A stretch of 64,000 bases of DNA, taken from positions 62,001-126,000 of the forward strand of contig CALGLU010000006.1 in the NCBI GenBank assembly GCA_937959275.1, written 5' to 3'. The stretch is from an uncultured Saprospiraceae bacterium. GTDB taxonomy: Bacteria; Bacteroidota; Bacteroidia; Chitinophagales; Saprospiraceae. The position numbers and the translations under genes are program-made. The notes below the pieces were generated by a model. The model worked only from the letters and a program-made list of their open reading frames with translations. It was not told the origin of the DNA and searched no databases. Positions 38,101-46,243 of the stretch are shown here, piece after piece. Position 1 is the first letter of the stretch. The number at the start of each line of letters is the position of its first letter.

Positions 38101-38222
38101 ATAATGCTGGAGATTTTGATCCTGAAGTGTTAACAGAGACAGCAAAGCAAGGTGAAGGCTTTAGCTCATTTGCTCCTCCGACTATGCGTACGTTTGGAGT
38201 GAATGTCGGCATTGATTTCTAA
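35160..38222 (+). CDS. susC: SusC/RagA family TonB-linked outer membrane protein
   Basis: 1020 residues with a signal peptide (MKKLTLLFFGLLLTVTVAFS). A carboxypeptidase-regulatory-like domain covers about 22-95 (ISGTILSVDGDPLIGANIVE), a TonB-box-like segment (DEVVVTALG) sits near 100, the plug spans about 115-225 (RVILRGNRSIAGSSQPLYIIDG, SISVLKGPNAAALYGNRANNGAI), and the rest is the beta-barrel ending VNVGIDF. It imports substrate across the outer membrane with the SusD partner encoded 40 bp downstream. It is the first gene of the LacI-associated locus. Confidence 0.95.
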   Translation: MKKLTLLFFGLLLTVTVAFSQKTISGTILSVDGDPLIGANIVEVGTSNGTIADLDGNYALTVSDGSSVEISYTGFATQILDTSNGTLFNITLSEGSVLDEVVVTALGISREKKSLSYSAQNVETEDISKARAVNVVNSLSGKVSGISVSPGGSGVGSSSRVILRGNRSIAGSSQPLYIIDGVPIVGDPSDINPDDIASISVLKGPNAAALYGNRANNGAIIITTKTGSTDGFKISFNNTYTTSSPLLLNNFQNEFAQGNSGTYNGASEDSWGPGISGQSVAHWSNDPNSAFGDTYTLSAQPDNVSDFYQTGTNLATNLAISGGTEKSQTYFSYTYTGAEGVVPGNELKRHNVHLRITNKLMDRLTLDAKVNYIKEDIDNAIPGGENYANSNRHILRLPRTIRTEDVSVHEFTDPTGLNRQHYWNPGSNGGANPYWTINRNNNERDLDRIVAFTSLRYEVTDAFSIQVRSAFDRINRQNDTRYANDSYIIADNGTFNLTKSDQFEWNNDILATYNLDVNQDLNISLNAGANTRQERGSSLSGFVDRGTGLIVPNFFALSNTNDGFTSNNVGSPRDVNSVYGFANFAYKDGIYLDVTARNDWSSTLPRSNWSFFYPSVGLTAVLSDLTTLPNFVTFAKVRASWAEVGNDTSPFQTLRTASLAAGGANGFLNISGTIPNEDLLPEKTRSIEVGADLRFMKNRIGLDFTYYKSNSQNQLFSVALPVGSGASQFFTNGGDVENKGIEALLSFTPVQTTNLTWDISVNFAKNKSTVVKINDERPRIQVASDFLRAYFIEEGQPFGNVFSRGFVRQNEDDPTSPIVVDADGIPMVTGGRTVLAANYNPDWLGGISNTLNFRDISVSFLVDIRKGGSATSMTNAILYGGGHTEETLFGRQGEVFGTGEWAKWGTTVNEDGSPNTTTITAEQFWNRVGGRNAPVGEAFAVDATNVRLREFIIGYSVPINNEHISGLRVSLVGRNLFFLKNNAGDFDPEVLTETAKQGEGFSSFAPPTMRTFGVNVGIDF

Positions 38223-38262
38223 AAAGTGAAAAACGAAAATTTATAATTATTAAACATTAATA

Positions 38263-39816
38263 ATGCATAATTTAAAATATATAATACTCTTTCTATTGGT
38301 AGGAAGTCTCAACCAATCTTGTACAGATGGTTTTGAAGAATTAAATACCAACCCAACCGCTCTGACTGCGGCCAATGTAGATGTCACTTTATTGGGGCAG
38401 AGCTATGCCAGAGCACAATATTATGCAATGCATGGCTTGCATTGGAGATATCAAATTTCCGCAAATTTATTTGCAGATCTTTACAGCCAATATTTTGCAA
38501 CAACAGCAGCGAATTTTGATTCAGACAGATATGTAGAAGTTGGTCGTTGGATTGACTTGTGTTGGGGTTCATTCTATGGACAAGCAGCTCCAGACCTTAA
38601 ATTTGTAGAAGACTTTGCCGTTGAAAATGGATTGGTTGGAGAAGCAGCTTTGGCGAAAATATGGAAGGTACAGGGATACCATAGAATAACAGATTATTGG
38701 GGTCCTGCCATTTTTTCTCAATTTGGAAATGGTGAAACAAGTGTTGCTTATGATTCTCAAGAAGAGATTTATCGTAGCTTCTTTCCGCTCTTAGATGAAG
38801 CAGTAGCTACTTTAGGTGGAATGAGAGATGCTAACGTATTTGGAAGTAATGATCAAATTTATGGTGGTAATGTTGACAGTTGGATAACATTTGCAAATTC
38901 TCTTCGTCTACGTTTGGCTATGCGTGTCAAATATGCAGATCCAGGCTTAGCTAAAACTGAAGCAGAAAAAGCAGTAGCAGCTGGAGTGATGATGAGCAAT
39001 GCAGACAATGCCTATATTTCTACGACAGGTAATTCTCTAAATCCATTCTCTACCATAACAAACTGGGGAGAATTTAGAATGAGCGCCTTAATGGAAAGTG
39101 TCTTAAAAGGCTATGAGGATCCAAGATTGGCTGCCTACTTTAACCCTGCAGCAAGTGGAGATACTGATGGTGACGGCATTCCATATGAAGGGTTGAGAAA
39201 TGGACAACCTAAAGTTGATAAAACACCCGCTTTAAATTCAGACAACTCAGATATGAATACAAAGTGGTTGCCAATAGGCAGAGGTGGAGCGAATCCTCCA
39301 CATAAAGTCATGACAGCTTGCGAAATGTTTTTCTTAAGAGCTGAGGGCGCGTTAGAAGGATGGAATATGGGTGGCGAAGCTCAAGAGTTATATGAGCTAG
39401 GTATTTCAACTTCTGTAGAAGAAGAAACTGGTGCTGCTGCAGATGGAGCTTTTCTAGCTAGTGCCGCTACACCAGCAGCAGCAGACGCAAATTCTCCAGC
39501 TAATACAGATATTCCTGTTGCTTTTGAAGCAGGTGCTGATAAAGAAAGACAATTGGAGCAAATCATTACGCAAAAGTGGATTGGTTTATATCCAGATGGA
39601 TGGGAAGCATTTGCAGAAGTTAGACGGACGGGATATCCTAAATTATATCCACTCATAGCAGTAGAGAACCCTGACCTTTCAGTCAATGATGTGTTCCGAA
39701 GAATGACATTTGTTGAAAGTGAGTATAGCAATAACGGCGAAGCGACTGAAGCTGCGGAAGGCTTATTAGGTGGACCAAATAATAATGCTACCAAAGTCTG
39801 GTGGGATAAAAAATAA
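38263..39816 (+). CDS. susD: SusD/RagB-like outer membrane lipoprotein
   Basis: 517 residues. Short lipoprotein signal with the lipid-anchored Cys20 in NQSCTDGFEELNTNPT. This N-terminus and the helix-rich body (VDSWITFANSLRLRLAMRV) match the SusD-like family 2 group. It caps the SusC barrel and binds substrate at the surface. The C-terminal part has the WIGLYPDGWEAFAEVRRTGYP motif typical of the family. A hairpin terminator follows the stop, suggesting that downstream genes are expressed at a lower level. Confidence 0.93.
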   Translation: MHNLKYIILFLLVGSLNQSCTDGFEELNTNPTALTAANVDVTLLGQSYARAQYYAMHGLHWRYQISANLFADLYSQYFATTAANFDSDRYVEVGRWIDLCWGSFYGQAAPDLKFVEDFAVENGLVGEAALAKIWKVQGYHRITDYWGPAIFSQFGNGETSVAYDSQEEIYRSFFPLLDEAVATLGGMRDANVFGSNDQIYGGNVDSWITFANSLRLRLAMRVKYADPGLAKTEAEKAVAAGVMMSNADNAYISTTGNSLNPFSTITNWGEFRMSALMESVLKGYEDPRLAAYFNPAASGDTDGDGIPYEGLRNGQPKVDKTPALNSDNSDMNTKWLPIGRGGANPPHKVMTACEMFFLRAEGALEGWNMGGEAQELYELGISTSVEEETGAAADGAFLASAATPAAADANSPANTDIPVAFEAGADKERQLEQIITQKWIGLYPDGWEAFAEVRRTGYPKLYPLIAVENPDLSVNDVFRRMTFVESEYSNNGEATEAAEGLLGGPNNNATKVWWDKK

Positions 39817-39838
39817 TTCATAAATAGTTTTTCATGTA

Positions 39839-39876
39839 GAGTACTGTTTCGATTCGGGGCAGTACTCTTTTTCTTT
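39839..39876 (+). terminator. Terminator between susD and the FG-GAP/ASPIC gene
   Basis: Perfect 8-bp stem GAGTACTG/CAGTACTC with a 13-nt loop followed by a T-rich tract (TTTTTCTTT). It lies 23 bp after the susD stop. Confidence 0.8.
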
Positions 39877-39917
39877 ATATCTAAATGCTTAGATTAGTTG
39901 CAGAATCTAAACTTCAA

Positions 39918-42900
39918 ATGGATAAGTCAAAGCATGTGAATCATTTCTACACGTTTTTCCTTTTCTTAAGCTGCTGTATGTATTCTTGTGGAGAGGATTC
40001 AACAACTTTATTTACACCTGTATCTTCCTCGTCTTCTAATATCCAATTCAAAAACCTACTTAGAGAATCCGAAGAGTTCAATGTCTTGACATTTGGCTAT
40101 TTCTATAATGGTGGAGGTGTCGCCGTTGGTGATATCAACAACGATGGCCTAGACGATATCTATTTCACAGGCAATATGATGGCCAGTCATTTGTATTTGA
40201 ATCAAGGGGGTTTGGAGTTTAAGGAGATTGCGACTGATGCTGGTGTGAAAGCTGAAGGGCTTTGGAATACAGGCGTCACGATGGTCGACATTAATGCTGA
40301 TGGCTGGTTGGATATATATGTGTGTCGCTCCGCTGCTGCTTTAGGAATCAGGAGAAAGAATTTACTATTTATCAACAACAAGAATTTGACCTTTACAGAA
40401 AGTGCCGCCAGTTATGGGCTCGACGATCAAGGCTATTCGACTCAAGCTGCTTTTTTGGATTATGATCGAGATGGAGATCTGGATATGTTTTTGCTAAATC
40501 ACTCAGTCCAGAAATATGCAGGCTTTGGACGCAACTTACCTCAACTTAAGAATCAAAAGAATAAGGATTACGGAGATCGCCTTTATCAAAATAATTTATT
40601 TGAAGGCGGAGATGGGATGATCGGCAGATTTTGGGATGTGACGGATAAAGTTGGGATCAACAGTACAGTGTTAGGATTTGGTCTTGGTGTAGCAGTTGAT
40701 GATTTGAATGGTGATGGCTGGCTGGATATCTATGTGAGCAATGATTATAACGAGGAAGATTATCTATACATCAATCAACAAGATGGTACCTTTAAGAATG
40801 AAGTCCTGACGATGTTGGATCAGAGTTCTTTGTTCTCTATGGGTAACGATATCGCTGATATCAATAACGATGGCTTGCCAGATATCATTAGCCTAGACAT
40901 GTTGCCAGAAACACATGAACGCATCCAAATGACCTCAGGCTCTGACAACTATGCAAAAAAGCAACAGCTCTATGAATCAGGCTTTCATCTACAGAGTATG
41001 AGGAATATGCTCCATTTGAATAATGGAGATGGCACATTCTCAGAGCTAGGCCAATTGGCGGGTATCTCAAATACAGACTGGAGCTGGGCGAGCCTCATTG
41101 AAGACTTTGATCTGGATGGACACAAGGATATCTTGATCACGAATGGATATAAAGCAGATTATACGAATATGGATTTTATGTCCTTTGCAGCAGATCAGCA
41201 AATAAAAAGTCAGACTCAAAATAAAACGCTTGCAGTATCAGATCTGATATCTGAAATTCCTTCCATTCATGTCGCTAATAAGGTCTTTAAAAATATGGGC
41301 AATGTGCAATTTGAAGATGTCACAAAAGAATGGGGGCTCGATCAGCCAGCCTTATCAAATGGAGCAGCATATGCTGACCTAGACAATGATGGTGATTTAG
41401 ACTTGCTACTCAATCATGTGAATCAAACAGCCAGTTTGTATCGAAATAATACTGTAGAACGCGGCGCTTCCAAAGCGATCACGGTTACACTAAAAGGACA
41501 CAAAAATAATCCATTGGGAATAGGAGCCAGACTAACGTTGAAAGACGACGCAGACAATATCCTCACGGCTAAGACTGTCAATACAACCAGAGGATTTCAG
41601 TCCGCAGTGCCTCCCAAAATGTACATTGCTGATACCTTATTTAACCAAGCAAAATCAGTTGATGTGCTATGGTCCAATGGCGTAACGCAAACACTGAACA
41701 TTGATGGTATGAATGGGCAATTTTCAATCAGCTATGACTCAATTCATCCTGTAGATCCAATCGCATCATCTTCTTCATCTTTTGATCAGCTCTCGATTGA
41801 TGATCTTTTCGATTATACACACCAGCAAGTCGTTTATAATGATTTTGATAGACAAAAACTAATGCCGTTTAAAATGTCAGACCGCGGCCCCAAAGCCATA
41901 TCCGCTGATGTTAATGGAGATGGACTACTCGATGTCTACCTTTGTGGAGCCGCTGGATATAGTGGAAAGCTATTTATTCAAAAACGAAACAACAGCTTTG
42001 TAGAAATAGCTCAGCCATCATTTAAGAGCTCAAGAGCTAGTGATGAAATGGACGCTATCTTTTTTGATGCTGATGGTGATCAAGATTTAGACTTGTACGT
42101 AGCGTGCAGTGCATACCAAGAAGAGACAATGCCTGGCAATAAATTATATCTCAATGATGGGCGAGGTCAATATACATTACTGAAGCAAGTACAGATTGTT
42201 GATGGTAGTTATTCTACAGTGGTAGCTGGGGATGTAGATGGGGATGGCGATGAGGATTTATTTATTGGTGGATTTATGGATGGTCCCTCTTTCCCTACAA
42301 GTACTTCGAGTAAATGTTTAATCAATGATGGTACTGGTCAGTTTACCGATCAGTCCGCAGATAGATTCGCCAAGGTAATTGTTGATCAAATAGTGACGGA
42401 TGCATTGATGGATGATTTTGACAAGGATGGAGATATGGACTTAGCTATTGTCGGACATTGGATGCCAGTAACGATTTGCTATAACACATCAGGCCAATTG
42501 GATTGTAAAGCAATAGAAAATAGCTCTGGCTTATGGAATGTAATTAAAACGACAGATCGGAATCAAGATGACTATCCAGATTTTATAGTTGGTAATTATG
42601 GTTTGAACTCTCAGCTATCATCGATTTCTGAATTGCCACTTAAACTCTATTACGAAGACTTTGATCAAAATGGAACAATTGATCCTGTTGTTGCTAAAAC
42701 GGTTGATGGAACAGAATATCCATTTGCCTTTAGGGATGACTTGATAGGCCAATTGCCCTTTCTAAAAAAGCAAGTACCTAGCTACTCAGACTATGCCCAA
42801 GCAGATATGAATTCATTATTTACTGACTATGAGCTAGACAATGTGATACAGAAACGAGTTGATGTGCTAGCTTCAGTTGTTTTACTCAATCGTAAAAATG

Positions 42901-43232
42901 GCAGTTTTCAAATGGAGTCATTGCCATGGCAAGCTCAGCAATCGCCAATCTATGCCTTGGAAGTAGCAGATGTCAATCAAGACGGATATCAAGATGTTTT
43001 GCTGGGAGGTAACCAAGTTGGTGCTATGGTTCAGCTGGGTCCCAATCTTGCGAATAAAGGTACATTGTTACTAGGGACAGGAGATAGTCGATTTCGTACG
43101 GATGGTGTCGGTAGTAGCTCTCTAGGAGTCCAAGGAGAAGTCAGAGATATTATAGCGATTGGAGATGATCGGTTTTTGATGACAAGAAATCGTGATAGTT
43201 TGATTATCTTAAAGACGAAAACAATTCATTAA
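39918..43232 (+). CDS. FG-GAP/VCBS repeat lipoprotein with ASPIC/UnbV domain
   Basis: About 1104 residues from the chosen ATG, which begins a lipoprotein signal (MDKSKHVNHFYTFFLFL, then a Cys-rich CMYSCGED). The track starts 11 codons earlier with a non-signal-like segment. Many FG-GAP/VCBS calcium-binding repeats are visible (GDINNDGLDDIYFTG, DINADGWLDIYVC, DVNGDGLLDVYLCGA). An ASPIC/UnbV segment is in the middle (GASKAITVTLKGHKNNPLGIGARL, near residues 520-610). Proteins of this type often follow SusC/SusD pairs in Bacteroidota. They sit at the cell surface and probably bind substrate; no catalytic residues are evident. Confidence 0.88.
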   Translation: MDKSKHVNHFYTFFLFLSCCMYSCGEDSTTLFTPVSSSSSNIQFKNLLRESEEFNVLTFGYFYNGGGVAVGDINNDGLDDIYFTGNMMASHLYLNQGGLEFKEIATDAGVKAEGLWNTGVTMVDINADGWLDIYVCRSAAALGIRRKNLLFINNKNLTFTESAASYGLDDQGYSTQAAFLDYDRDGDLDMFLLNHSVQKYAGFGRNLPQLKNQKNKDYGDRLYQNNLFEGGDGMIGRFWDVTDKVGINSTVLGFGLGVAVDDLNGDGWLDIYVSNDYNEEDYLYINQQDGTFKNEVLTMLDQSSLFSMGNDIADINNDGLPDIISLDMLPETHERIQMTSGSDNYAKKQQLYESGFHLQSMRNMLHLNNGDGTFSELGQLAGISNTDWSWASLIEDFDLDGHKDILITNGYKADYTNMDFMSFAADQQIKSQTQNKTLAVSDLISEIPSIHVANKVFKNMGNVQFEDVTKEWGLDQPALSNGAAYADLDNDGDLDLLLNHVNQTASLYRNNTVERGASKAITVTLKGHKNNPLGIGARLTLKDDADNILTAKTVNTTRGFQSAVPPKMYIADTLFNQAKSVDVLWSNGVTQTLNIDGMNGQFSISYDSIHPVDPIASSSSSFDQLSIDDLFDYTHQQVVYNDFDRQKLMPFKMSDRGPKAISADVNGDGLLDVYLCGAAGYSGKLFIQKRNNSFVEIAQPSFKSSRASDEMDAIFFDADGDQDLDLYVACSAYQEETMPGNKLYLNDGRGQYTLLKQVQIVDGSYSTVVAGDVDGDGDEDLFIGGFMDGPSFPTSTSSKCLINDGTGQFTDQSADRFAKVIVDQIVTDALMDDFDKDGDMDLAIVGHWMPVTICYNTSGQLDCKAIENSSGLWNVIKTTDRNQDDYPDFIVGNYGLNSQLSSISELPLKLYYEDFDQNGTIDPVVAKTVDGTEYPFAFRDDLIGQLPFLKKQVPSYSDYAQADMNSLFTDYELDNVIQKRVDVLASVVLLNRKNGSFQMESLPWQAQQSPIYALEVADVNQDGYQDVLLGGNQVGAMVQLGPNLANKGTLLLGTGDSRFRTDGVGSSSLGVQGEVRDIIAIGDDRFLMTRNRDSLIILKTKTIH

Positions 43233-43290
43233 ACGAAGAGCTTCCAGTATTGAAATATAATCTTGTTTAGCAAAGCACATGTCATAGAAT

Positions 43291-44424
43291 ATGATAATTG
43301 AAAATATAAAATGTTTTGAAGTTATTGTTCCTGCTCATCCAGGGATGATCGAGTCAAAAGGGATTCACAAACCATTGCATAAGTTGCCAGTAGGAGCGAA
43401 GTCAGGTTGGTCAAAGCAATTTGATGAGCTGCCTAAATTATTGATCCAGATGACCTTGAAGAATGGGGTCGTGGCTTGGGGTGAATTATATCGTGATCAC
43501 AATTGGAAGGTGGTTGAGGATATTATTGATGTCCTGTTAGGGATAGATATATCTACACTTTCATTGCAGAAATTACCCTTTACGTTTTGTAGAGAGTATG
43601 ATGGTTTTGAATGTGCGATATGGGATGCATTTGCCAAATCGAAGGGCATGAGGGTTGTTGATTTATTGGGAGGACCTGTTAGAGATAAAGTTAAAATTGG
43701 CGCGTGGTCGAGCCACCGTGCCAGTGAAGAGATTGGAGATATTGCGCAAACATTTTCAGATCAGGGCTATGACTGTATCAAGTTTAAATCAGATCTTGAT
43801 GATGATGTTAGGTCCTGGTGTGAGAGCATCCATGCAGTCAATCCAGACATGAAGGTCATCTTTGATCCTAATGAACGATGGATTCATCCTTATGAAACAA
43901 AGCGTAGAATCGATGCTTTAAGTGAGATTGGAAATGTCCTGTGTTTAGAAGATCCAATTCCAAGATGGAAGTTGAATGAATATGCGGCACTAAGAGACTA
44001 CGGTAATATTCCGATTGTACTGCATGTGTCATTACCTTATATTTTGCATGGGCAGCGGATCAAGGATGCCATTCAGGCTATTCAAGTGGATGCAGTGGAT
44101 GGCTTTAATTTTAATTGTGGGCTGGCTAATTTTCAACGACTAGATCATATAGCTTCGGCTGCGGGTATGCAGTGTTGGCATGGTTCAGAGATTGATTTTG
44201 GGATAGCAGAAGCTATGTATGTACACTCTTCGGCTGCTGCACAATCCTGCGAATGGCCGAGTGATATATTTGGCAGATTGATCAGGGAGCATGACTTACT
44301 ACAGACACCACTTAAGATGGAGCCGCCGTTTGTGTATTTGCCTGAAGGGCCAGGATTGGGCGTTGAGCCTGATATGGATGCCATTCAAAACTATTTAGTT
44401 AACTCAAAGGAATACAATCTTTAA
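43291..44424 (+). CDS. Mandelate racemase/muconate lactonizing enzyme family protein
   Basis: 377 residues of the enolase superfamily, which abstract a proton next to a carboxylate. The capping domain covers about 1-115; the barrel starts near 120 (RVVDLLGGPVRDKVKIGAW). The KxK motif is Lys164-Phe-Lys166. The first two metal ligands are visible as Asp192 (VIFDPNERW) and Glu220 (CLEDPIPRW). At the third ligand position, where Glu or Asp is usual, I read IPIVLHVSL with His245. The C-terminal part has CWHGSEIDFGIAEAMYVHSSAA. It likely dehydrates or epimerises an acid sugar or related carboxylate. It is followed after 4 bp by the NTF2-RidA gene. Confidence 0.87.
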   Translation: MIIENIKCFEVIVPAHPGMIESKGIHKPLHKLPVGAKSGWSKQFDELPKLLIQMTLKNGVVAWGELYRDHNWKVVEDIIDVLLGIDISTLSLQKLPFTFCREYDGFECAIWDAFAKSKGMRVVDLLGGPVRDKVKIGAWSSHRASEEIGDIAQTFSDQGYDCIKFKSDLDDDVRSWCESIHAVNPDMKVIFDPNERWIHPYETKRRIDALSEIGNVLCLEDPIPRWKLNEYAALRDYGNIPIVLHVSLPYILHGQRIKDAIQAIQVDAVDGFNFNCGLANFQRLDHIASAAGMQCWHGSEIDFGIAEAMYVHSSAAAQSCEWPSDIFGRLIREHDLLQTPLKMEPPFVYLPEGPGLGVEPDMDAIQNYLVNSKEYNL

Positions 44425-44428
44425 TCGT

Positions 44429-45319
44429 ATGGATAGATCAAAATATATAAACCCGTTTCCAGATAATACTGACCGTCATGCCATTTGGAAGATGTTAGTC
44501 GAAGAAGATATCATAGCGTTTTGCAATGTGGATTGGGATGCGATTGCTGGGGATTTTATCGAAGATTCTTTTATGGGTATTGACGGGGGAGGCAAGTCGA
44601 ATCCAGATGCATGGACATTAAGTTATCCGTCGTTGGAAGATTACAAAACAGTTTGGCTTGAGCAGGCTGAGGAATTCAAAGCGGCCTCTTGGAAAGGAGA
44701 TGTAGAAGAGGGCTTGTATAAGGCAACAATTTTAAGAGACATAGATATTAATGGAGATAGCGCAGTCATACACAAGAAATTTGACGGCACAGTTGAAAAA
44801 GAGGATGGGACAATTCAACATTTAAATTGGCAAACCCTATATAGATGTAAAAAAGTGAGTGGTGCGTGGAAGATACAAGGCTTTTTAGGCTACTTGCCAT
44901 TTCCTTTAATATCAGGACAAGCTGCTCCTTCTAAAGGTATTTCGGTACCTGAGCAAGCTGCGCAGCACAAGACAGCAGGGCCATACTCTCCCGTCTTAGA
45001 AATTGATGCTTCAACGTTAGTTGTGATATCGGGGCAGGCAGCGATTGATATGGAGGGTAATGTGATTGGCGATACCATTGAAGAGCAGACACATCTCACC
45101 CTTAAAAATTGTGAAAAGCAATTGCGTGATGCTGGTTGCGACCTCAATGATGTATTTAAAGCAAATGTCTTTCTGACGGACTTAGACAATTGGCCTCGCT
45201 TTAATGAGGTGTATAAAACGTACTTTAATGAGCCACTGCCTGTGCGCACGGCTGTACAGACGCCTTTGCTGATGACCTTGCTGGTGGAGATTGAGATGTG
45301 GGCAGCTAAGAAGTGTTGA
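44429..45319 (+). CDS. NTF2/SnoaL-like domain fused to RidA
   Basis: 296 residues in two parts. Residues about 10-155 look like a SnoaL/NTF2-like cone fold (HAIWKMLVEEDIIAFCNVDW, LYRCKKVSGAWKIQGFLGY). Residues about 170-296 are a RidA/YjgF domain (GPYSPVLEIDASTLVVISGQ, VFLTDLDNWPRFNEVYKTYF) with the catalytic Arg in PLPVRTAVQTPLL and the VEIEMWA strand. RidA enzymes hydrolyse reactive enamine/imine intermediates to ketones and ammonia. The fusion suggests a pathway that makes such an intermediate. It starts 4 bp after the enolase-family gene and its stop codon lies inside a heptamer repeat. Confidence 0.85.
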   Translation: MDRSKYINPFPDNTDRHAIWKMLVEEDIIAFCNVDWDAIAGDFIEDSFMGIDGGGKSNPDAWTLSYPSLEDYKTVWLEQAEEFKAASWKGDVEEGLYKATILRDIDINGDSAVIHKKFDGTVEKEDGTIQHLNWQTLYRCKKVSGAWKIQGFLGYLPFPLISGQAAPSKGISVPEQAAQHKTAGPYSPVLEIDASTLVVISGQAAIDMEGNVIGDTIEEQTHLTLKNCEKQLRDAGCDLNDVFKANVFLTDLDNWPRFNEVYKTYFNEPLPVRTAVQTPLLMTLLVEIEMWAAKKC

Positions 45320-45361
45320 GTGTTGAGTGTTGAGTGTTGAGTTGAGCTTGCCTGCGGCAGG
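45313..45361. repeat. Four GTGTTGA heptamers plus CCTGCGGCAGG palindrome
   Basis: Four perfect tandem GTGTTGA units (45313-45340) begin at the last codons of the NTF2-RidA gene, so the stop TGA (45317-45319) is part of the first unit. A short palindrome CCTGCGGCAGG follows at 45351-45361. The repeat is the reverse complement of the core of the array at 6295-6370. Confidence 0.75.
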
Positions 45362-45394
45362 TTGATGAATATGTATCAAGATAAAAATAAATAG

Positions 45395-46153
45395 ATGTAT
45401 TGGGATCAATTGACTTCGCCGCAGATCGGCGCTTTAGATAAATCAATTCCTGTTGTTCTACCTATTTCAGCGACGGAGCAGCATGGCTATCATTTGCCCT
45501 TAGCAACCGATCGGATGATTGGGGAGCATTTATGTAAGCATATTGACGAGACAATGGGTGAGGGCGTTTTGATATTGCCGATCATTAGTGTTGGTTGTTC
45601 AGAACATCATACGGACTTTGCGGGGAGCTTGTCCATTCAACATACAACGATGCTGAGTCAGATGACAGATATCATGGACTGTGTGGTGAGCTATGGGTTT
45701 ACAAACGTATTTCTGTTAAATAGTCATGGAGGGAATCAGGGGATTGTGCAGACCTTTGTCGAAACATTTGGTTTTAGAAATCCTGGGGTAAATGTTGCCT
45801 ATGCGAGTTGGTGGCGGATGGCAAATGAAGAGATTAGACCAATTCAGGAATCTGGACCTGGTGGAGTAGGGCATGCAGGAGAGTTTGAGACGTCCTTGAT
45901 GTTAGTTATTGCGCCGCATTTAGTTCATCTTGACAAGATAGAAGACAGAGCCAACATACCGACTTATTCGTGGGCAGAAGGTGATTTAGTTCTTGGTTCT
46001 AAAGTGAGTTTTTATAGACGGATGAATGAAGTCGCCGGCAATGGCGTGCAGGGCGAACCAAAGTTAGCAACTAGAGAGAAAGGAATAGAACTGACATCAA
46101 AAATCGTTGAAGTGTTTGTCAAGATATTAATTGAGTATCGTGGAGCGGTATAA
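45395..46153 (+). CDS. Creatininase-family amidohydrolase
   Basis: 252 residues. The metal-binding pattern of the family is complete: Glu28 and His30 in ATEQHGYHLPLATDR, Asp39, then CSEHHTDFAGS, NSHGGNQG and GHAGEFETSLM. Members open cyclic amides such as creatinine or act on related amide and formamide bonds. It is the last gene of the LacI-SusCD locus, 75 bp after the RidA fusion, and converges on the next gene. Paired with RidA it points to a nitrogen-containing substrate, but the exact compound cannot be read from the sequence. Confidence 0.9.
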   Translation: MYWDQLTSPQIGALDKSIPVVLPISATEQHGYHLPLATDRMIGEHLCKHIDETMGEGVLILPIISVGCSEHHTDFAGSLSIQHTTMLSQMTDIMDCVVSYGFTNVFLLNSHGGNQGIVQTFVETFGFRNPGVNVAYASWWRMANEEIRPIQESGPGGVGHAGEFETSLMLVIAPHLVHLDKIEDRANIPTYSWAEGDLVLGSKVSFYRRMNEVAGNGVQGEPKLATREKGIELTSKIVEVFVKILIEYRGAV

Positions 46154-46243
46154 TTGGATGGTGATCCAATCGATAGCTTTAGGTATTCAACATTTTATAA
46201 TTATTATATCCAGTGTATTGATTAATTGATTTTTTGTCTTGAT

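Noticed and set aside
39381-39821. 146-residue minus-strand ORF opposite susD
   Set aside because: Composition is the mirror of the Ala-rich susD C-terminal part; no start context or motif.
44890-45249. 119-residue minus-strand ORF opposite RidA
   Set aside because: Antisense shadow of a well-supported RidA domain.
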